64,000 nucleotides of DNA from Acetobacteraceae bacterium (GTDB lineage: Bacteria > Pseudomonadota > Alphaproteobacteria > Acetobacterales > Acetobacteraceae): assembly GCA_021732665.1 (NCBI GenBank), contig JAKFUL010000002.1:1-64000 (forward strand), written 5' to 3'. How positions within the stretch are numbered: the first letter of the stretch is position 1; every line of letters begins with the position of its first letter. The notes under the pieces were generated by a model. It made no database searches, was not told the DNA's origin, and was given only the letters and a program-made list of their open reading frames with translations. The position numbers were made by a program, and so were the translations under genes. This document shows positions 53,012-61,835 of this stretch, one piece after another.

Positions 53012-54136
53012 ATGCACGCCGCCGCACCCAGGCCATCGCCGCTGAAACCGCTTGGCGGGTTTGCCGCCGCCCTGCTGTTGGCCGCCCTGCCGTTTGCCGT
53101 GCTGGCGGGGACGCCGGCACAGGCGCAGCCGCCATCCGCCGCCCCCTCCGGCGGCGTGCTGCGCCAGGGGCTGCACATCGTCAGTTCCGGCTCCTCGCGC
53201 TCGGTGACCGAGGCGCTGGTGGAGGCCTTCTCCAGCCGCTATGTCGAAGGTCAGGCCCCGCGGGTGGAGATCGTCGGCTCCGCCGCGGCACTCGAACGCT
53301 TCTGCGCCGGGGTGGGGGTGGACACGCCCGACCTCGCCATCAGCAGCCGGCGCATGCCGCGCGCCGTTGCCAATACCTGCCAGACCAATGGCGTGACCGA
53401 CATCATCGAGGTCCAGCTTGGCCTGGGCGCCGTGGTGATCGCCACCCGGCGCGGCGACACCATGGCCAACCTCACAACCCGCCAGATCTACGCCGCCCTG
53501 GCCGCGGAATTCGCGGTGGAGGATGATTTTCGCACCAACACCACCAACACCTGGTCGCAGATCAACGGCGCGCTGCCCGCAACACCCATCCGTGCCATCA
53601 TCCCCGACCGCAGTTCGGGCACCCGCGGCCTGTTCAACGATTTCGTGATGGAGGGCGGCTGCCGCGAGGTGAAGGCGGTGCGGCTGATCTTCTCCGCCGC
53701 CTTCCGGGTGGCCAAGTGCACCACGCTGCGCGCCGATGACCGGGTGCGCGAGATGGCGAGCAGCGATGTGCCCGCCGCGCTGCTCGCCAGCCCGCCCGGC
53801 ACCATCGCCGCCATCTCCTACGCCCAGTTGCTGGAGAGCGGCGGCAATCTGGTGCCGGTGGCGCTGAACGGCGTGCTCCCCACCGCCGCCTCCATCGCCA
53901 GCGGCGACTACGACCTGACCCGCACCATCTACCTCTACGCCAAGCGGCATCATTCGCGGAACCTGCAAGGGGTGGGTGTGGTGCGGGGCATTCGTGAGTT
54001 CACCGGCGACGCGGTGTCGGAATCCGCCGGCGGGCCGGGCGGTCTGCTCAGCCAGCACGGGCTTGTGCCACTGGCGCCGGCAGCCCGCGCCCAGCAGCGC
54101 ATGATCGCCACTCGCCAGACCTTGATGTCACGCTGA
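53012..54136 (+). CDS. PstS-like phosphate-type binding protein
   Basis: 374-aa exported protein of the PstS-like PBP superfamily. After the signal (LLLAALPFAVLAGTPAQA) come LHIVSSGSSRSVTEALVEAF, the DLAISSRRMP loop, ALGAVVIATRRGD-like strand and IIPDRSSGTRGLFNDFVMEG, where the SSGTR motif would contact an oxyanion. It differs strongly from the genuine PstS at 42569-43630 and lacks transporter genes beside it. It may be a sensor or storage binder. GGAG lies 7 bases upstream of ATG 53012. Confidence 0.82.
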   Translation: MHAAAPRPSPLKPLGGFAAALLLAALPFAVLAGTPAQAQPPSAAPSGGVLRQGLHIVSSGSSRSVTEALVEAFSSRYVEGQAPRVEIVGSAAALERFCAGVGVDTPDLAISSRRMPRAVANTCQTNGVTDIIEVQLGLGAVVIATRRGDTMANLTTRQIYAALAAEFAVEDDFRTNTTNTWSQINGALPATPIRAIIPDRSSGTRGLFNDFVMEGGCREVKAVRLIFSAAFRVAKCTTLRADDRVREMASSDVPAALLASPPGTIAAISYAQLLESGGNLVPVALNGVLPTAASIASGDYDLTRTIYLYAKRHHSRNLQGVGVVRGIREFTGDAVSESAGGPGGLLSQHGLVPLAPAARAQQRMIATRQTLMSR

Positions 54137-54159
54137 CAGCCCGGACAGGATCAACAGCC

Positions 54160-54864
54160 ATGCTCAAGCTCTTCGCCGCCGCCGCGCTTTCGCTCGGCCT
54201 CGCCCTGCCCGTGATGGCGCAAGCCCAGGGCAGCAATGGCAATGCCGCCGCACCCACGGTGCAGGTCCCGCTGCAGGACCTGGCCACCGGCGAGACCTTC
54301 GGCGAGCGGCTGGGCCGCTGGTGGGGCTCGCTGCGGGAATCGGTGGGGATGGGCCCGAGCGCCCTGGAGCTTGCCAACCGCTACGCCGGCGAGGGCGACA
54401 GGACGGATGACTTCAACTGGCTGATGGGCATCGCCGGCTTCAAGCTGAAGACGATCGAGAGCACGATCAGCCTGTTCCCCGGCCTGACGCTGGAATTCGG
54501 CCAGTCGCGCGAATTGTCGGAGGCCGATCGCGAATATCTCGAACGCGCGCTGGAGCGCCATGCCCGGCGCCACCCCGGCCCGCTCGCGGTGATCCAGCGC
54601 ATGATCGTGGCCGGCATCCTGGAGGCCAATGAAATCCAGGGCTTCTCGGTCGAGAAGCTGACGGTGACGTTGCTGCCGCTGCCCTACGTGAAATTCACCC
54701 TCACCCCCGCCGATGCGCCGCTGGGACCGGACGCCAGCCGCATCCTGCGGTCCATCGAGCGGCTGAACCAGCGCCTGCAGCAGATGCAGAACCCGCGCAC
54801 CGGTGGCGTCGATCCCGACTTTCCCGCCCCCCCGGCCTTGCGCCGGGCCACCACCACCTTCTAG
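54160..54864 (+). CDS. Exported protein of unknown function
   Basis: 234-aa protein with a clear signal peptide (MLKLFAAAALSLGLALPVMA, then QAQ). The mature sequence is largely helical, with FGERLGRWWGSLRESVGMG, an FKLKTIESTISLFPGLTLEF segment and a long helix ending RSIERLNQRLQQMQ. No known motif. It lies 23 bp after the PstS-like gene and 31 bp before the next gene, so all are probably one transcript. Confidence 0.75.
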   Translation: MLKLFAAAALSLGLALPVMAQAQGSNGNAAAPTVQVPLQDLATGETFGERLGRWWGSLRESVGMGPSALELANRYAGEGDRTDDFNWLMGIAGFKLKTIESTISLFPGLTLEFGQSRELSEADREYLERALERHARRHPGPLAVIQRMIVAGILEANEIQGFSVEKLTVTLLPLPYVKFTLTPADAPLGPDASRILRSIERLNQRLQQMQNPRTGGVDPDFPAPPALRRATTTF

Positions 54865-54895
54865 GACAAACCGGGCTTCCGGGAGCAGGACACTG

Positions 54896-55339
54896 ATGAT
54901 GCGCCATACCGAGACCACCACCCCCCAGCCCGCGCAATTCACCGAACTGGTGAAGCTGCACATGCAGGGCCGCCGTTTCCTCGACCATGATCGGGAGATG
55001 AAGCTGCTGGAGGAAGGCGTCTCGCGCTACAACCTGACCCTGGCCGACGCACAGGCGACGCTGCGCGGCGCGGCGCAGGAGGCGGGGGTGGCCAGCCAGA
55101 GCGAGCTCGATGCCTCCACCTTGCAGCTGATCAAGACCCTGTCGGACCGGCAGGGCCGCCTCTCGCGCCCCGATTTCGACAAGACCGCCGCCTTCTACCG
55201 CGGCCGTGCCGGCGCCGCGGTGACCGAGGAGGAGGCGCGCAAGCGGGTCAAGCGCCTGATGCAGGAGATTGACGTGCAGGCCAAGCGCTCGGGCCTGCTG
55301 CTGCGCACCCGCCGCTGGTTCCGCGCGATCGAGTCCTGA
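54896..55339 (+). CDS. Small helical protein sharing a domain with the cluster's CA-like protein
   Basis: 147-aa cytoplasmic, charged helical protein. Residues 45-147 contain LTLADAQATLRG, SDRQGRLSRPDFDKTAAFYR, VTEEEARKRVKRLM and a terminal RRWFRAIES. The same order (LTLAQAQEVL, ADRRGRISE, AALYRRL, MTEQESREAA, TRWWDSLL) forms the C-terminal part of the protein at 58088-59014, so the two share an undescribed domain of roughly 90-100 residues. It starts at ATG 54896 with AGGA upstream. Function unknown. Confidence 0.75.
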   Translation: MMRHTETTTPQPAQFTELVKLHMQGRRFLDHDREMKLLEEGVSRYNLTLADAQATLRGAAQEAGVASQSELDASTLQLIKTLSDRQGRLSRPDFDKTAAFYRGRAGAAVTEEEARKRVKRLMQEIDVQAKRSGLLLRTRRWFRAIES

Positions 55340-55361
55340 TGAACGAGGCCGCGCCCCCCTC

Positions 55362-56165
55362 ATGAGTGGCGATGTCATCCAGTTCCTGTCCGGTTTGCCG
55401 CTGCCGCTGCTGCTGCTGGCCTCGCTGGGGGTGCCTCTGGTTCTTGCCCTGATCCTGGGGCAGGTGATCCTGGGCGTCTTCACGCCGCAGGAACTCACCG
55501 CCAATTCCGCCGTGGGCACCGCCAAGTACAGCTTCATCGTGGAGGTCTATGCGGTGGTCGCGGCGCTTAGTCTGGTTGGCGCCTGGGACATCTACCAAAC
55601 CTCGCGCGACAATCTGCAGCACGAGACCGGCGGGCTCTACCTTCTGGCGCTGAGCGTGCCGAGCTATGGCGATCCCTCGCAGGCGGCGCAGCGGGCCGAG
55701 ATGTATGCCTCCATCCGCGGCTATGCCGGCGCGGTGGCGGTGCAGGACTGGCCGCATATGCTCGCCGCCAACAACCGCTCGGGCTCGGATATCGAGTTCC
55801 AGCGCCTGGTCCGCGCCTTTCTCGATGTCGAGCCGCTGAACGCCGCGCAACAGGCACTCTCGCAGAACATGGTGGGCTGGGTGGCGCAGGTCTCCGATGC
55901 CCGGATCGCCAGGCTGTCACAGCATTCGCGCACCTTCGGCACCTTGATCTGGATCCTGGTGCTGCTGGTCTCGGTGGCTGTGCTGGCCTTTCAGTGGTTC
56001 GTCGGCAGCGCCACCAACGCGGTCAACTACACCATGGGCGGCGTCATCGCGCTGATCGTGGGGGTGGTGCTGATGGTCTCGGGCAAGCTCGCCTTCCCGT
56101 TCAATGGCGACCCGCCCTTTCTTTCGCCCGCGCCGTTCTTCCAACTGATGGGCGTGGGGGCGTGA
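55362..56165 (+). CDS. DUF4239-type (bestrophin-like) membrane protein
   Basis: 267-aa membrane protein. Two TM helices near residues 10-38 and 53-74 are followed by a soluble helical domain of about 110 residues and two further TM helices (about 193-213 and 220-242). This 2+2 layout with the EVYAVVAALSLVGAWDIYQ second helix fits the DUF4239 family of predicted bestrophin-like channels. It starts at ATG 55362, 22 bp after the previous stop; its ribosome-binding site is poor, so coupling is likely. Confidence 0.75.
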   Translation: MSGDVIQFLSGLPLPLLLLASLGVPLVLALILGQVILGVFTPQELTANSAVGTAKYSFIVEVYAVVAALSLVGAWDIYQTSRDNLQHETGGLYLLALSVPSYGDPSQAAQRAEMYASIRGYAGAVAVQDWPHMLAANNRSGSDIEFQRLVRAFLDVEPLNAAQQALSQNMVGWVAQVSDARIARLSQHSRTFGTLIWILVLLVSVAVLAFQWFVGSATNAVNYTMGGVIALIVGVVLMVSGKLAFPFNGDPPFLSPAPFFQLMGVGA

Positions 56166-56170
56166 TCGCC

Positions 56171-56779
56171 TCAATGCGCCTGGGCACGCGGGCTATGGCG
56201 CGAACGCTGCCACAACACCAGCAGCAGGGCGAAGAGCCAGAAATTCAGCTGTGTGGCGGTCCAGGCCAGCAGATGCGCCAGGTAATGCACCGCCAGCGCG
56301 GTCCAGCCCGCCAGCAGCAGCGTGGCCAGCGCCGCGCGCAGCCGCGCCGGGCCGCGCCACAGCCAGAGGGCCTGCACCGCGGCGAAGCCGGCCAGGCCCG
56401 CGCCGGTATAGCCGGGCAGGGTCTGCCAGGCCGAGCCGCCGCCGGACAGCGCCCGCCATGCCTCAGCCATCGCGGCATGCTGCGGCAGGGCGTGGCGGCG
56501 AAGGAATTCCAGCACGCCGATGTCCCATGGGCTGTCGGCGGCATAGAGGCGCGACGGCCGGAAATCCTCGCCATAGGACAGGCTGGCCAGCAGCAGCACC
56601 CCCAGCAAGACGCCGCCGGCGATGGCCATGACATGCAGCAGCGGCACCGCATCGGCGTCCGGGGGCGCGATGAGGCTGTATTGCAGCGTCCCGATACGAA
56701 CCAGCCCATAGGCCAGGCCGAAGACCAGCAGCGCGGCAAGCGCATTGGTGAAGGCCGAAGGCAGGCTCAGGGCTTCCAT
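56171..56779 (-). CDS. Multi-pass membrane protein of unknown function
   Basis: 202-aa protein with four to five TM segments: residues about 12-32, 45-68, 127-145 and 153-190. A soluble stretch of about 55 residues lies between TM2 and TM3 and contains YAADSPWDIGVLEFLRRH. No family was recognised. It is the only minus-strand gene inside the 50.8-59.0 kb cluster, 5 bp from the convergent DUF4239-type gene and divergent from the next gene. Confidence 0.7.
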   Translation of the reverse strand: MEALSLPSAFTNALAALLVFGLAYGLVRIGTLQYSLIAPPDADAVPLLHVMAIAGGVLLGVLLLASLSYGEDFRPSRLYAADSPWDIGVLEFLRRHALPQHAAMAEAWRALSGGGSAWQTLPGYTGAGLAGFAAVQALWLWRGPARLRAALATLLLAGWTALAVHYLAHLLAWTATQLNFWLFALLLVLWQRSRHSPRAQAH

Positions 56780-56830
56780 CGGGCGCTCCGGCTGGGGTTC
56801 ATCTCGGGGCTGCGGGCAGCCTGGGCTGGG

Positions 56831-57646
56831 TTGCTGCTTTCCATGATGTTGGCCGGACATGCAAGCGCGGCCTGCGTGACAGCCGATGCGGCACGGCTTG
56901 AGGCGCTGGGCCACCGCATGCTGGAGGACAGCCTGGCGCTGCGCTTCGGCGATGCCCGCATGCGCGTGCCGGCCTTCGGCGCCTGGGCCTATGACTGGAC
57001 GCAGAGCTACGTGACCTCCTACCGCATCATCGGCCGCGCCGTCGCCCAGCTCGGCAGTTCGGCCGGGCAGGGGGGGGCGCTGCCTCCGGCCGAGGCGCTG
57101 GCGCATGACCTGGCCCTGCCGGTGCGCCAGGCCTTCGGCCAGATCATCACCCAGCCCAGCCTGACCGATGGCGGCTTCGAGGCGGATATGGCGCATCTGG
57201 CCGAAACCCTGGCGGCCGAGGCGGGCGAGCCGGCCCTGGCAGCCGCGCTGCACCTGGCGCTGCGGCTGAACCCGGCCGAGCGGCTTTCCGAGGCGGCGGG
57301 GACCGAGACCATCTTCATGCGCTCCATGCGCCCGCTGGCGGCACGGCTGGGGGCGCTGGTCCTGCGGGTCAGCGAGGCCGGCAGCGTCGTGGCGATGGGC
57401 AGCTATTTCGGCTATGCGCTGGTGGGCACGCCCGGCGTCGTCGCGGGGGCGGTGGGCGGCATGGGGCTGGCCTGGGGGGTGGATTGGATGATCAACCGCC
57501 TCGATGCCAATCTCAACCGTCCGGCCTTCGAGGCGCAGGCGCTGACGGCGATCGACGTGGCCGAGGCGGCGGTGCAGGCGCAAGGCCGCGCCGCCATCAC
57601 CGCCGCCGCGGCAAACGCTGGCGCGCGGCCCCGGCCCTGCCGGTGA
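56831..57646 (+). CDS. Exported protein of unknown function
   Basis: About 271 aa with an N-terminal signal (LLSMMLAGHASAACV). The mature part is helical: FGAWAYDWTQSYVTSYRIIG, LALPVRQAFGQIITQPSLTD and a Gly-rich hydrophobic segment GTPGVVAGAVGGMGLAWGVD that may insert in a membrane. The start is unsure: TTG 56831 or ATG 56843, or a non-standard codon slightly upstream that would add basic residues to the signal. No ribosome-binding site is obvious. Confidence 0.65.
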   Translation: MLLSMMLAGHASAACVTADAARLEALGHRMLEDSLALRFGDARMRVPAFGAWAYDWTQSYVTSYRIIGRAVAQLGSSAGQGGALPPAEALAHDLALPVRQAFGQIITQPSLTDGGFEADMAHLAETLAAEAGEPALAAALHLALRLNPAERLSEAAGTETIFMRSMRPLAARLGALVLRVSEAGSVVAMGSYFGYALVGTPGVVAGAVGGMGLAWGVDWMINRLDANLNRPAFEAQALTAIDVAEAAVQAQGRAAITAAAANAGARPRPCR

Positions 57647-57659
57647 AGGCGGCGCCGCG

Positions 57660-58091
57660 ATGACAGCTGCGCGCTATGACTGGAAAGCGGTGGTGGCGCG
57701 GCTGCTGTTCAGCCTGCTGCTCGTCTTCTCGCTGTACAATCCCAGCGGCTACTCCTTCTGGCACTGGATCCACTGGCCGGGGGGCGAGGGCGGCTGGGCG
57801 ATGTTCTGGCTGAAGCTGTTCTGCGGCGTGGCGGTGCTGGGCGTGCACTACATCGTCTGGAAGGCGGTGATCGCGGTGCTGCGGCCCTATGGCGTCGTTT
57901 TCCTCATGCTGTTGAGCGGCATCGGCTTCGTCGGCCTGGCCGAGGCCGGGCTGCTGGACCGCGAGGACCCCAACACCTGGCTGATCGCCGCCATGTCCAC
58001 CCTGGTCGTCATCCAGACCGCGGGCCTGAGCATGGCATCCATCATGCACCGTCTGACCGGTGTGCAACATGTCGAGGAGGTCCCGCATTGA
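57660..58091 (+). CDS. Four-helix membrane protein (DUF6524-like)
   Basis: 143-aa protein with four TM helices at about residues 10-25, 48-70, 75-97 and 108-128. The LLLVFSLYNPSGYSFWHWI stretch is reminiscent of DUF6524 proteins; this is from memory and not verified. It starts 13 bp after the preceding gene, and its stop overlaps the TTG start of the carbonic-anhydrase-like gene. Confidence 0.75.
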   Translation: MTAARYDWKAVVARLLFSLLLVFSLYNPSGYSFWHWIHWPGGEGGWAMFWLKLFCGVAVLGVHYIVWKAVIAVLRPYGVVFLMLLSGIGFVGLAEAGLLDREDPNTWLIAAMSTLVVIQTAGLSMASIMHRLTGVQHVEEVPH

Positions 58092-59014
58092 GCTCGAGCA
58101 TCGGCCCCGTGCCGGCCAAGGCCGACACTTTCCTCATCTCCTGCATCGACCCCAGGCTGACCGATGACACCACCTTCCGTTTCGCGGCGTTGGGGCGGAC
58201 CGACCGCTACAGCGAGATGCGCATCGCCGGCGCGGCGCTGGCGCTGGTGGATCAGAACCGGCCTGGCTGGCAGGCGGCGCTGTGGGAGAATCTGGCGGCA
58301 AGCCGGGCGCTGCACGGCATCCGCCACGTCACCCTGCTCAACCATCGCGATTGTGGCGCCATGGACCTCTGGGCCAGGCGGCGGCTGGCCGATGACCCGG
58401 TGGATGAGCTGCGCGTCCACACCGAAGTGCTGAACGGCGCCGCCGACGCCATCCGCGCCCGCCACCCCGACCTGACCATCGAGATCAAGCTGATGGAACT
58501 CGATGGCAGCGTGACGCAGCCGTCGTGCCGTTCCTGCGTGCCCATGGGCTTTCGCCTGGGTGTGATCGCCCAGGATGGCCTGCCGGTGCTGGAGCCGAGC
58601 CCGCCGCCGCCGGCCGCGCCGCGCATGGCGGAGATGGCCCGGCTGCGCAGCCAGTCCGGCCCGCTGGAACGCGGCGCTGAATTCGCCCTGCTGGAGATGG
58701 GCATCACCGAGGATGGGCTGACGCTGGCCCAGGCGCAGGAGGTGCTGGCGGCCTCGGCCACCGCCCGGCCGCAGGAGGTGGAGCGCGACATCCTGACCTA
58801 TCTGCGCTCCCAGGCCGACCGGCGGGGGCGGATCAGCGAGCGCGTGCTGGGCGAGGCGGCGGCGCTCTATCGCCGCCTCAGCGGCCCCGGAATGACCGAG
58901 CAGGAATCGCGCGAGGCGGCGGCCGGGATCGCGGCCCGGGCCGGCTTCACGCCGCGTCCCGCCGGGTGGTGGCCGTTCCGCTCCACGCGGTGGTGGGACA
59001 GCCTATTGGCCTAG
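58088..59014 (+). CDS. Beta-carbonic-anhydrase-like protein fused to cluster-specific domain
   Basis: 308-aa two-domain protein. Residues 1-155 are beta-carbonic-anhydrase-like: zinc ligands Cys19 (ISCIDPR), His86 and Cys89 (NHRDCGAM), with the Asp21-Arg23 dyad also kept; the usual RNAG segment reads RIAG. After a Pro-rich linker, residues about 195-308 carry the domain also found alone at 54896-55339. The TTG start at 58088 overlaps the previous TGA. CO2 hydration is plausible but untested. It closes the plus-strand cluster and overlaps the convergent monooxygenase by 12 bp. Confidence 0.8.
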   Translation: MSSSIGPVPAKADTFLISCIDPRLTDDTTFRFAALGRTDRYSEMRIAGAALALVDQNRPGWQAALWENLAASRALHGIRHVTLLNHRDCGAMDLWARRRLADDPVDELRVHTEVLNGAADAIRARHPDLTIEIKLMELDGSVTQPSCRSCVPMGFRLGVIAQDGLPVLEPSPPPPAAPRMAEMARLRSQSGPLERGAEFALLEMGITEDGLTLAQAQEVLAASATARPQEVERDILTYLRSQADRRGRISERVLGEAAALYRRLSGPGMTEQESREAAAGIAARAGFTPRPAGWWPFRSTRWWDSLLA

Positions 59015-60079
59015 CCATTCCCGCGCGCCCGCCCAGAGCGCGCGGGTGAGGTCGGCCGCGGGCACCGCCCGCGCCAGCATGGCAGACTGCCCGGCCCAGG
59101 CCTGCATCCGCTGCACATCGCCGGCGCGCGTGGCGTCGTCGCGCATCGCCTGGGTCAGGCCGCGCTGCACGGGGTAGGGGGCGGGGGCGGGCGCATCCGG
59201 GGCGGTCGCGGCCCGGACATAGTCGGTGGCGATGGAGCGGCCGGCGCGGCCGCTGAAGGCCCGGCTGACCGCGGTGCCCTCGGGTGGCGTGCGGGACAGG
59301 GCATCGGCCCAGGCCGGCGCGATCGCGGCCTCCGGGCAGCGCAGGAACCCGGTGCCGATCTGCGCCGCGGAGGCGCCGAGCATGAGCGCCGCCGCGACCC
59401 CACGGGCATCGGCGATGCCGCCGGTGGCGATGACGGGGATGCTCAGCGCATCGGCCAGCGCCGGGATCAGTGCCATGCCGCCGACCATGCCGGCTTCCGC
59501 CTGGTCAGCCTCGAAGCAGCCGCGATGGCCGCCGGCTTCCGCGCCCTGGGCCACGACAGCGTCGGCGCCCGCCGCCTCGGCCGCCCGTGCCTCGGCCAGG
59601 GTGCTGACATTGGCCCACCAGGCAATGCCGGCGGACCTCAGACGGGCGATGAAGTCGGGCGGATAGAGGCCCATGACCGAGCTGATGATGGGCGGGGCCG
59701 CGGCCAGGATGGCCTCGCATTGGGCGGCGAAATCAGGCGGCGCGGCGTCACCGGCGCCGGGCGGCACGGTGGGGCCCCATGCGCCCAGAAAGCCGGCCAG
59801 CGCCGCCTCCCTCGCCGCGTCGCGGGCCGGTGCCGGGTCGGGCACCCACAGGTTCATCTGGAAGGCGCCGTTGGAATTCGCCCGCACCTCCCGCGCCCAG
59901 GCTGTGATGGCATCGGGCTTCAGCAGCAGGGCGCCGCAGGCGCCAAGCCCGCCGGCATTGGCCACGGCGATGCTGAGCGCCGGCGGGCAGGCCCCGGCCA
60001 TGGGGGCGAGAAGGATGGGAAGCTCGATGCCGAAACGCTGTCGGAAGGCGTCCAGGCGCTGTTCGATCTGACGGTTCAT
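59003..60079 (-). CDS. Nitronate monooxygenase (NPD family)
   Basis: 358-aa FMN-dependent TIM-barrel enzyme related to 2-nitropropane dioxygenase. Motifs are LPILLAPMAGACPPALSIAV, ANAGGLGACGALLL, DAVVAQGAEAGGHRG with the catalytic-site His, and IPVIATGGIADARGVAAALM for FMN phosphate binding. It starts at ATG 60079; a TTG at 60115 is a weaker option. It stands alone between two convergent or tandem neighbours. Confidence 0.92.
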   Translation of the reverse strand: MNRQIEQRLDAFRQRFGIELPILLAPMAGACPPALSIAVANAGGLGACGALLLKPDAITAWAREVRANSNGAFQMNLWVPDPAPARDAAREAALAGFLGAWGPTVPPGAGDAAPPDFAAQCEAILAAAPPIISSVMGLYPPDFIARLRSAGIAWWANVSTLAEARAAEAAGADAVVAQGAEAGGHRGCFEADQAEAGMVGGMALIPALADALSIPVIATGGIADARGVAAALMLGASAAQIGTGFLRCPEAAIAPAWADALSRTPPEGTAVSRAFSGRAGRSIATDYVRAATAPDAPAPAPYPVQRGLTQAMRDDATRAGDVQRMQAWAGQSAMLARAVPAADLTRALWAGAREWLGQ

Positions 60080-60131
60080 GCCGGCGAGCAAAGGGCAGTG
60101 GAGGGCCCCCGACAAGTGTGAATAAACGCAA

Positions 60132-60157
60132 CCACCCCTTGCGGGCGCAAGGGGTGG
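60132..60157 (-). terminator. Intrinsic-type terminator of the Na/Pi cotransporter gene
   Basis: CCACCCCTTGCG and CGCAAGGGGTGG form a perfect 12-bp stem with a 2-base spacer. Reading on the minus strand it is followed by TTGCGTTTATT, a moderately T-rich tail. It lies 10 bp after the cotransporter stop codon. Confidence 0.75.
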
Positions 60158-60167
60158 CGCGGGCGGT

Positions 60168-61835
60168 TCAGGCGGTGGTCAGCGCCGCCGCCAAGTCGTG
60201 GCTGCGCTCGACCGAGCGGCGCTCGGCATGGATGCGGCTGATCAGCAGGAAGGCACGCTCGCCGCTGCCCAGCAGGGCCAGGATGGCGCCGCGCTCGGCC
60301 GAAGGTGTTGCGGCACCCAGCGCCAGGGTGTTGGCGCGCAGCTGCTCGATGCCTGAGACATGCTCCTGCGCATCCGCCATGCCGGCGGTGGCGGCGGCGG
60401 GTTCGGCCTTCATCAGCCCGGCCATCGTCTCGCGCAGCTCGTCGAGCATGCGGTTGAGGATGGCCTGGCCCTCGGCGCCGAATTCATCGCGCTCGATGCG
60501 TCGGGTGATCTGGTGCAGCGTCTCACCGAGGCTTGCGGAGAAATCCGCCTCCTCGATCAGGCTGGCCAGCAGGTCGGCGCTCTTCTCGCTCTGCCCGGGC
60601 TGGAAGAGCGAGGCGGTGTAGGCGCGGATCTCGCGACTGAGGATGTCGGTCGCGGTGAAGTGGTCCTCGGCCTTCTTCGGCACGCCGGGCTTGCCCTCGG
60701 CGATGTCGAGCAGGATGGAGGTGCCCTGCAGGTGGCGGGTCAACTCCTGCTGGATGGTCGGCAGCGCCGCGGTCAGGTCGGTGCGGTTGTCGGCGTTGAG
60801 GTATTTGACCTGGCTGTAATCCTCGATGTCCTCGGCGGCGGTGCGGCCCACGCGCATCAGCACGCGTTCGAAGACGCCGACGAAGGGGAAGAGGATCAGC
60901 ACGTTGAAGACGTTGAAGGCGGTCGAGTAGGCGCCCACGGCCACGGGGACCAGCGGGAAGGTCTCGACCCCGTTCACCACCACGGCGCGGCCGACATCGC
61001 CCACGATCAGCGGCACCAGCTGGATCATGTAGGGGAAGAGCGGCAGCATGATCGCCACGCCGATGAAGTTGAAGGATATGTGCGCATAGGCCGCGCGCTT
61101 CGCATTCCGGCTGAGGTTCAGCGAGGCGATAAAGGAGGTGATGGTGGTGCCGAGATCGGCGCCCAGCGAGAAGGCCAGCGCCGTCTCCCAGCTCAGCACG
61201 CCCGCCGCACCCAGGCCCATGACGATGCCGATGGTGGCCGAGGAGGAGTGGATGAGCGCTGTGATGATCGCCGCCACCGCCACGCAGGTGAGGATGTTCA
61301 TGTAGCCGTCGGCGCTGAGGCTGCGGATGATCTCCATCACCTCGGGGATGTTGCGCAGCGGGCGCAACCCGCCGGTCATCAGCGACAGCCCGTAGAAGAT
61401 CAGCGCGAAGCCCATGCAGGCGAGCGCGATGTTCTTCACCTTGTCGGAATTGGAGAAGACCCAGACGAGGGCGAAGAACCCGCCCACCAGCAGGCCCAGC
61501 GGGCCGAGCGGCAGCGCGATCAGCGCATTGGTCAGCGTGGTGCCGATATTGGCGCCCATGATGACGGCAATCGCCGGGCGCAGCGCCAGCACGCCGGCAT
61601 CGACCAGGCCCACGACCATCACGGTCATGGCGGTGGAGGACTGGATGACGCCGGTGATCAGCGTGCCGGCGGCCAGGCCGGTGATGGGCGTGCCGGCGGC
61701 CTTCGCCAGCACTTTCCGCATCTTGCTGACCGACAGCGACTGGATGCCCGTTGTCATGAACTCAAGGCCGAGCATGAAAATGCCCAGGCCGCCGATCACC
61801 GGCACCAGGATGTCCCTGAACCAATCCACTTGCAT
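60168..61835 (-). CDS. Na/Pi cotransporter family protein with PhoU-like C-terminus
   Basis: 555-aa protein. The membrane part (residues 1-310) has the two inverted Na/Pi repeats, each with its signature: GVIQSSTAMTVMVVGLVDAG and ALIHSSSATIGIVMGLGAAG. MGANIGTTLTNALIALPLG and LGADLGTTITSFIASLNLS follow them. Residues from about 340 to 555 are a helical PhoU-like regulatory domain. It imports phosphate with low affinity or has a regulatory role, complementing the Pst system in this window. It starts at ATG 61835. Confidence 0.92.
   Translation of the reverse strand: MQVDWFRDILVPVIGGLGIFMLGLEFMTTGIQSLSVSKMRKVLAKAAGTPITGLAAGTLITGVIQSSTAMTVMVVGLVDAGVLALRPAIAVIMGANIGTTLTNALIALPLGPLGLLVGGFFALVWVFSNSDKVKNIALACMGFALIFYGLSLMTGGLRPLRNIPEVMEIIRSLSADGYMNILTCVAVAAIITALIHSSSATIGIVMGLGAAGVLSWETALAFSLGADLGTTITSFIASLNLSRNAKRAAYAHISFNFIGVAIMLPLFPYMIQLVPLIVGDVGRAVVVNGVETFPLVPVAVGAYSTAFNVFNVLILFPFVGVFERVLMRVGRTAAEDIEDYSQVKYLNADNRTDLTAALPTIQQELTRHLQGTSILLDIAEGKPGVPKKAEDHFTATDILSREIRAYTASLFQPGQSEKSADLLASLIEEADFSASLGETLHQITRRIERDEFGAEGQAILNRMLDELRETMAGLMKAEPAAATAGMADAQEHVSGIEQLRANTLALGAATPSAERGAILALLGSGERAFLLISRIHAERRSVERSHDLAAALTTA

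Noticed and set aside
53006..54058. 350-codon minus-strand open frame opposite the PstS-like gene
   Set aside because: Gly/His/Ala-rich shadow without motifs; the plus-strand frame has a signal peptide and binding-protein motifs.
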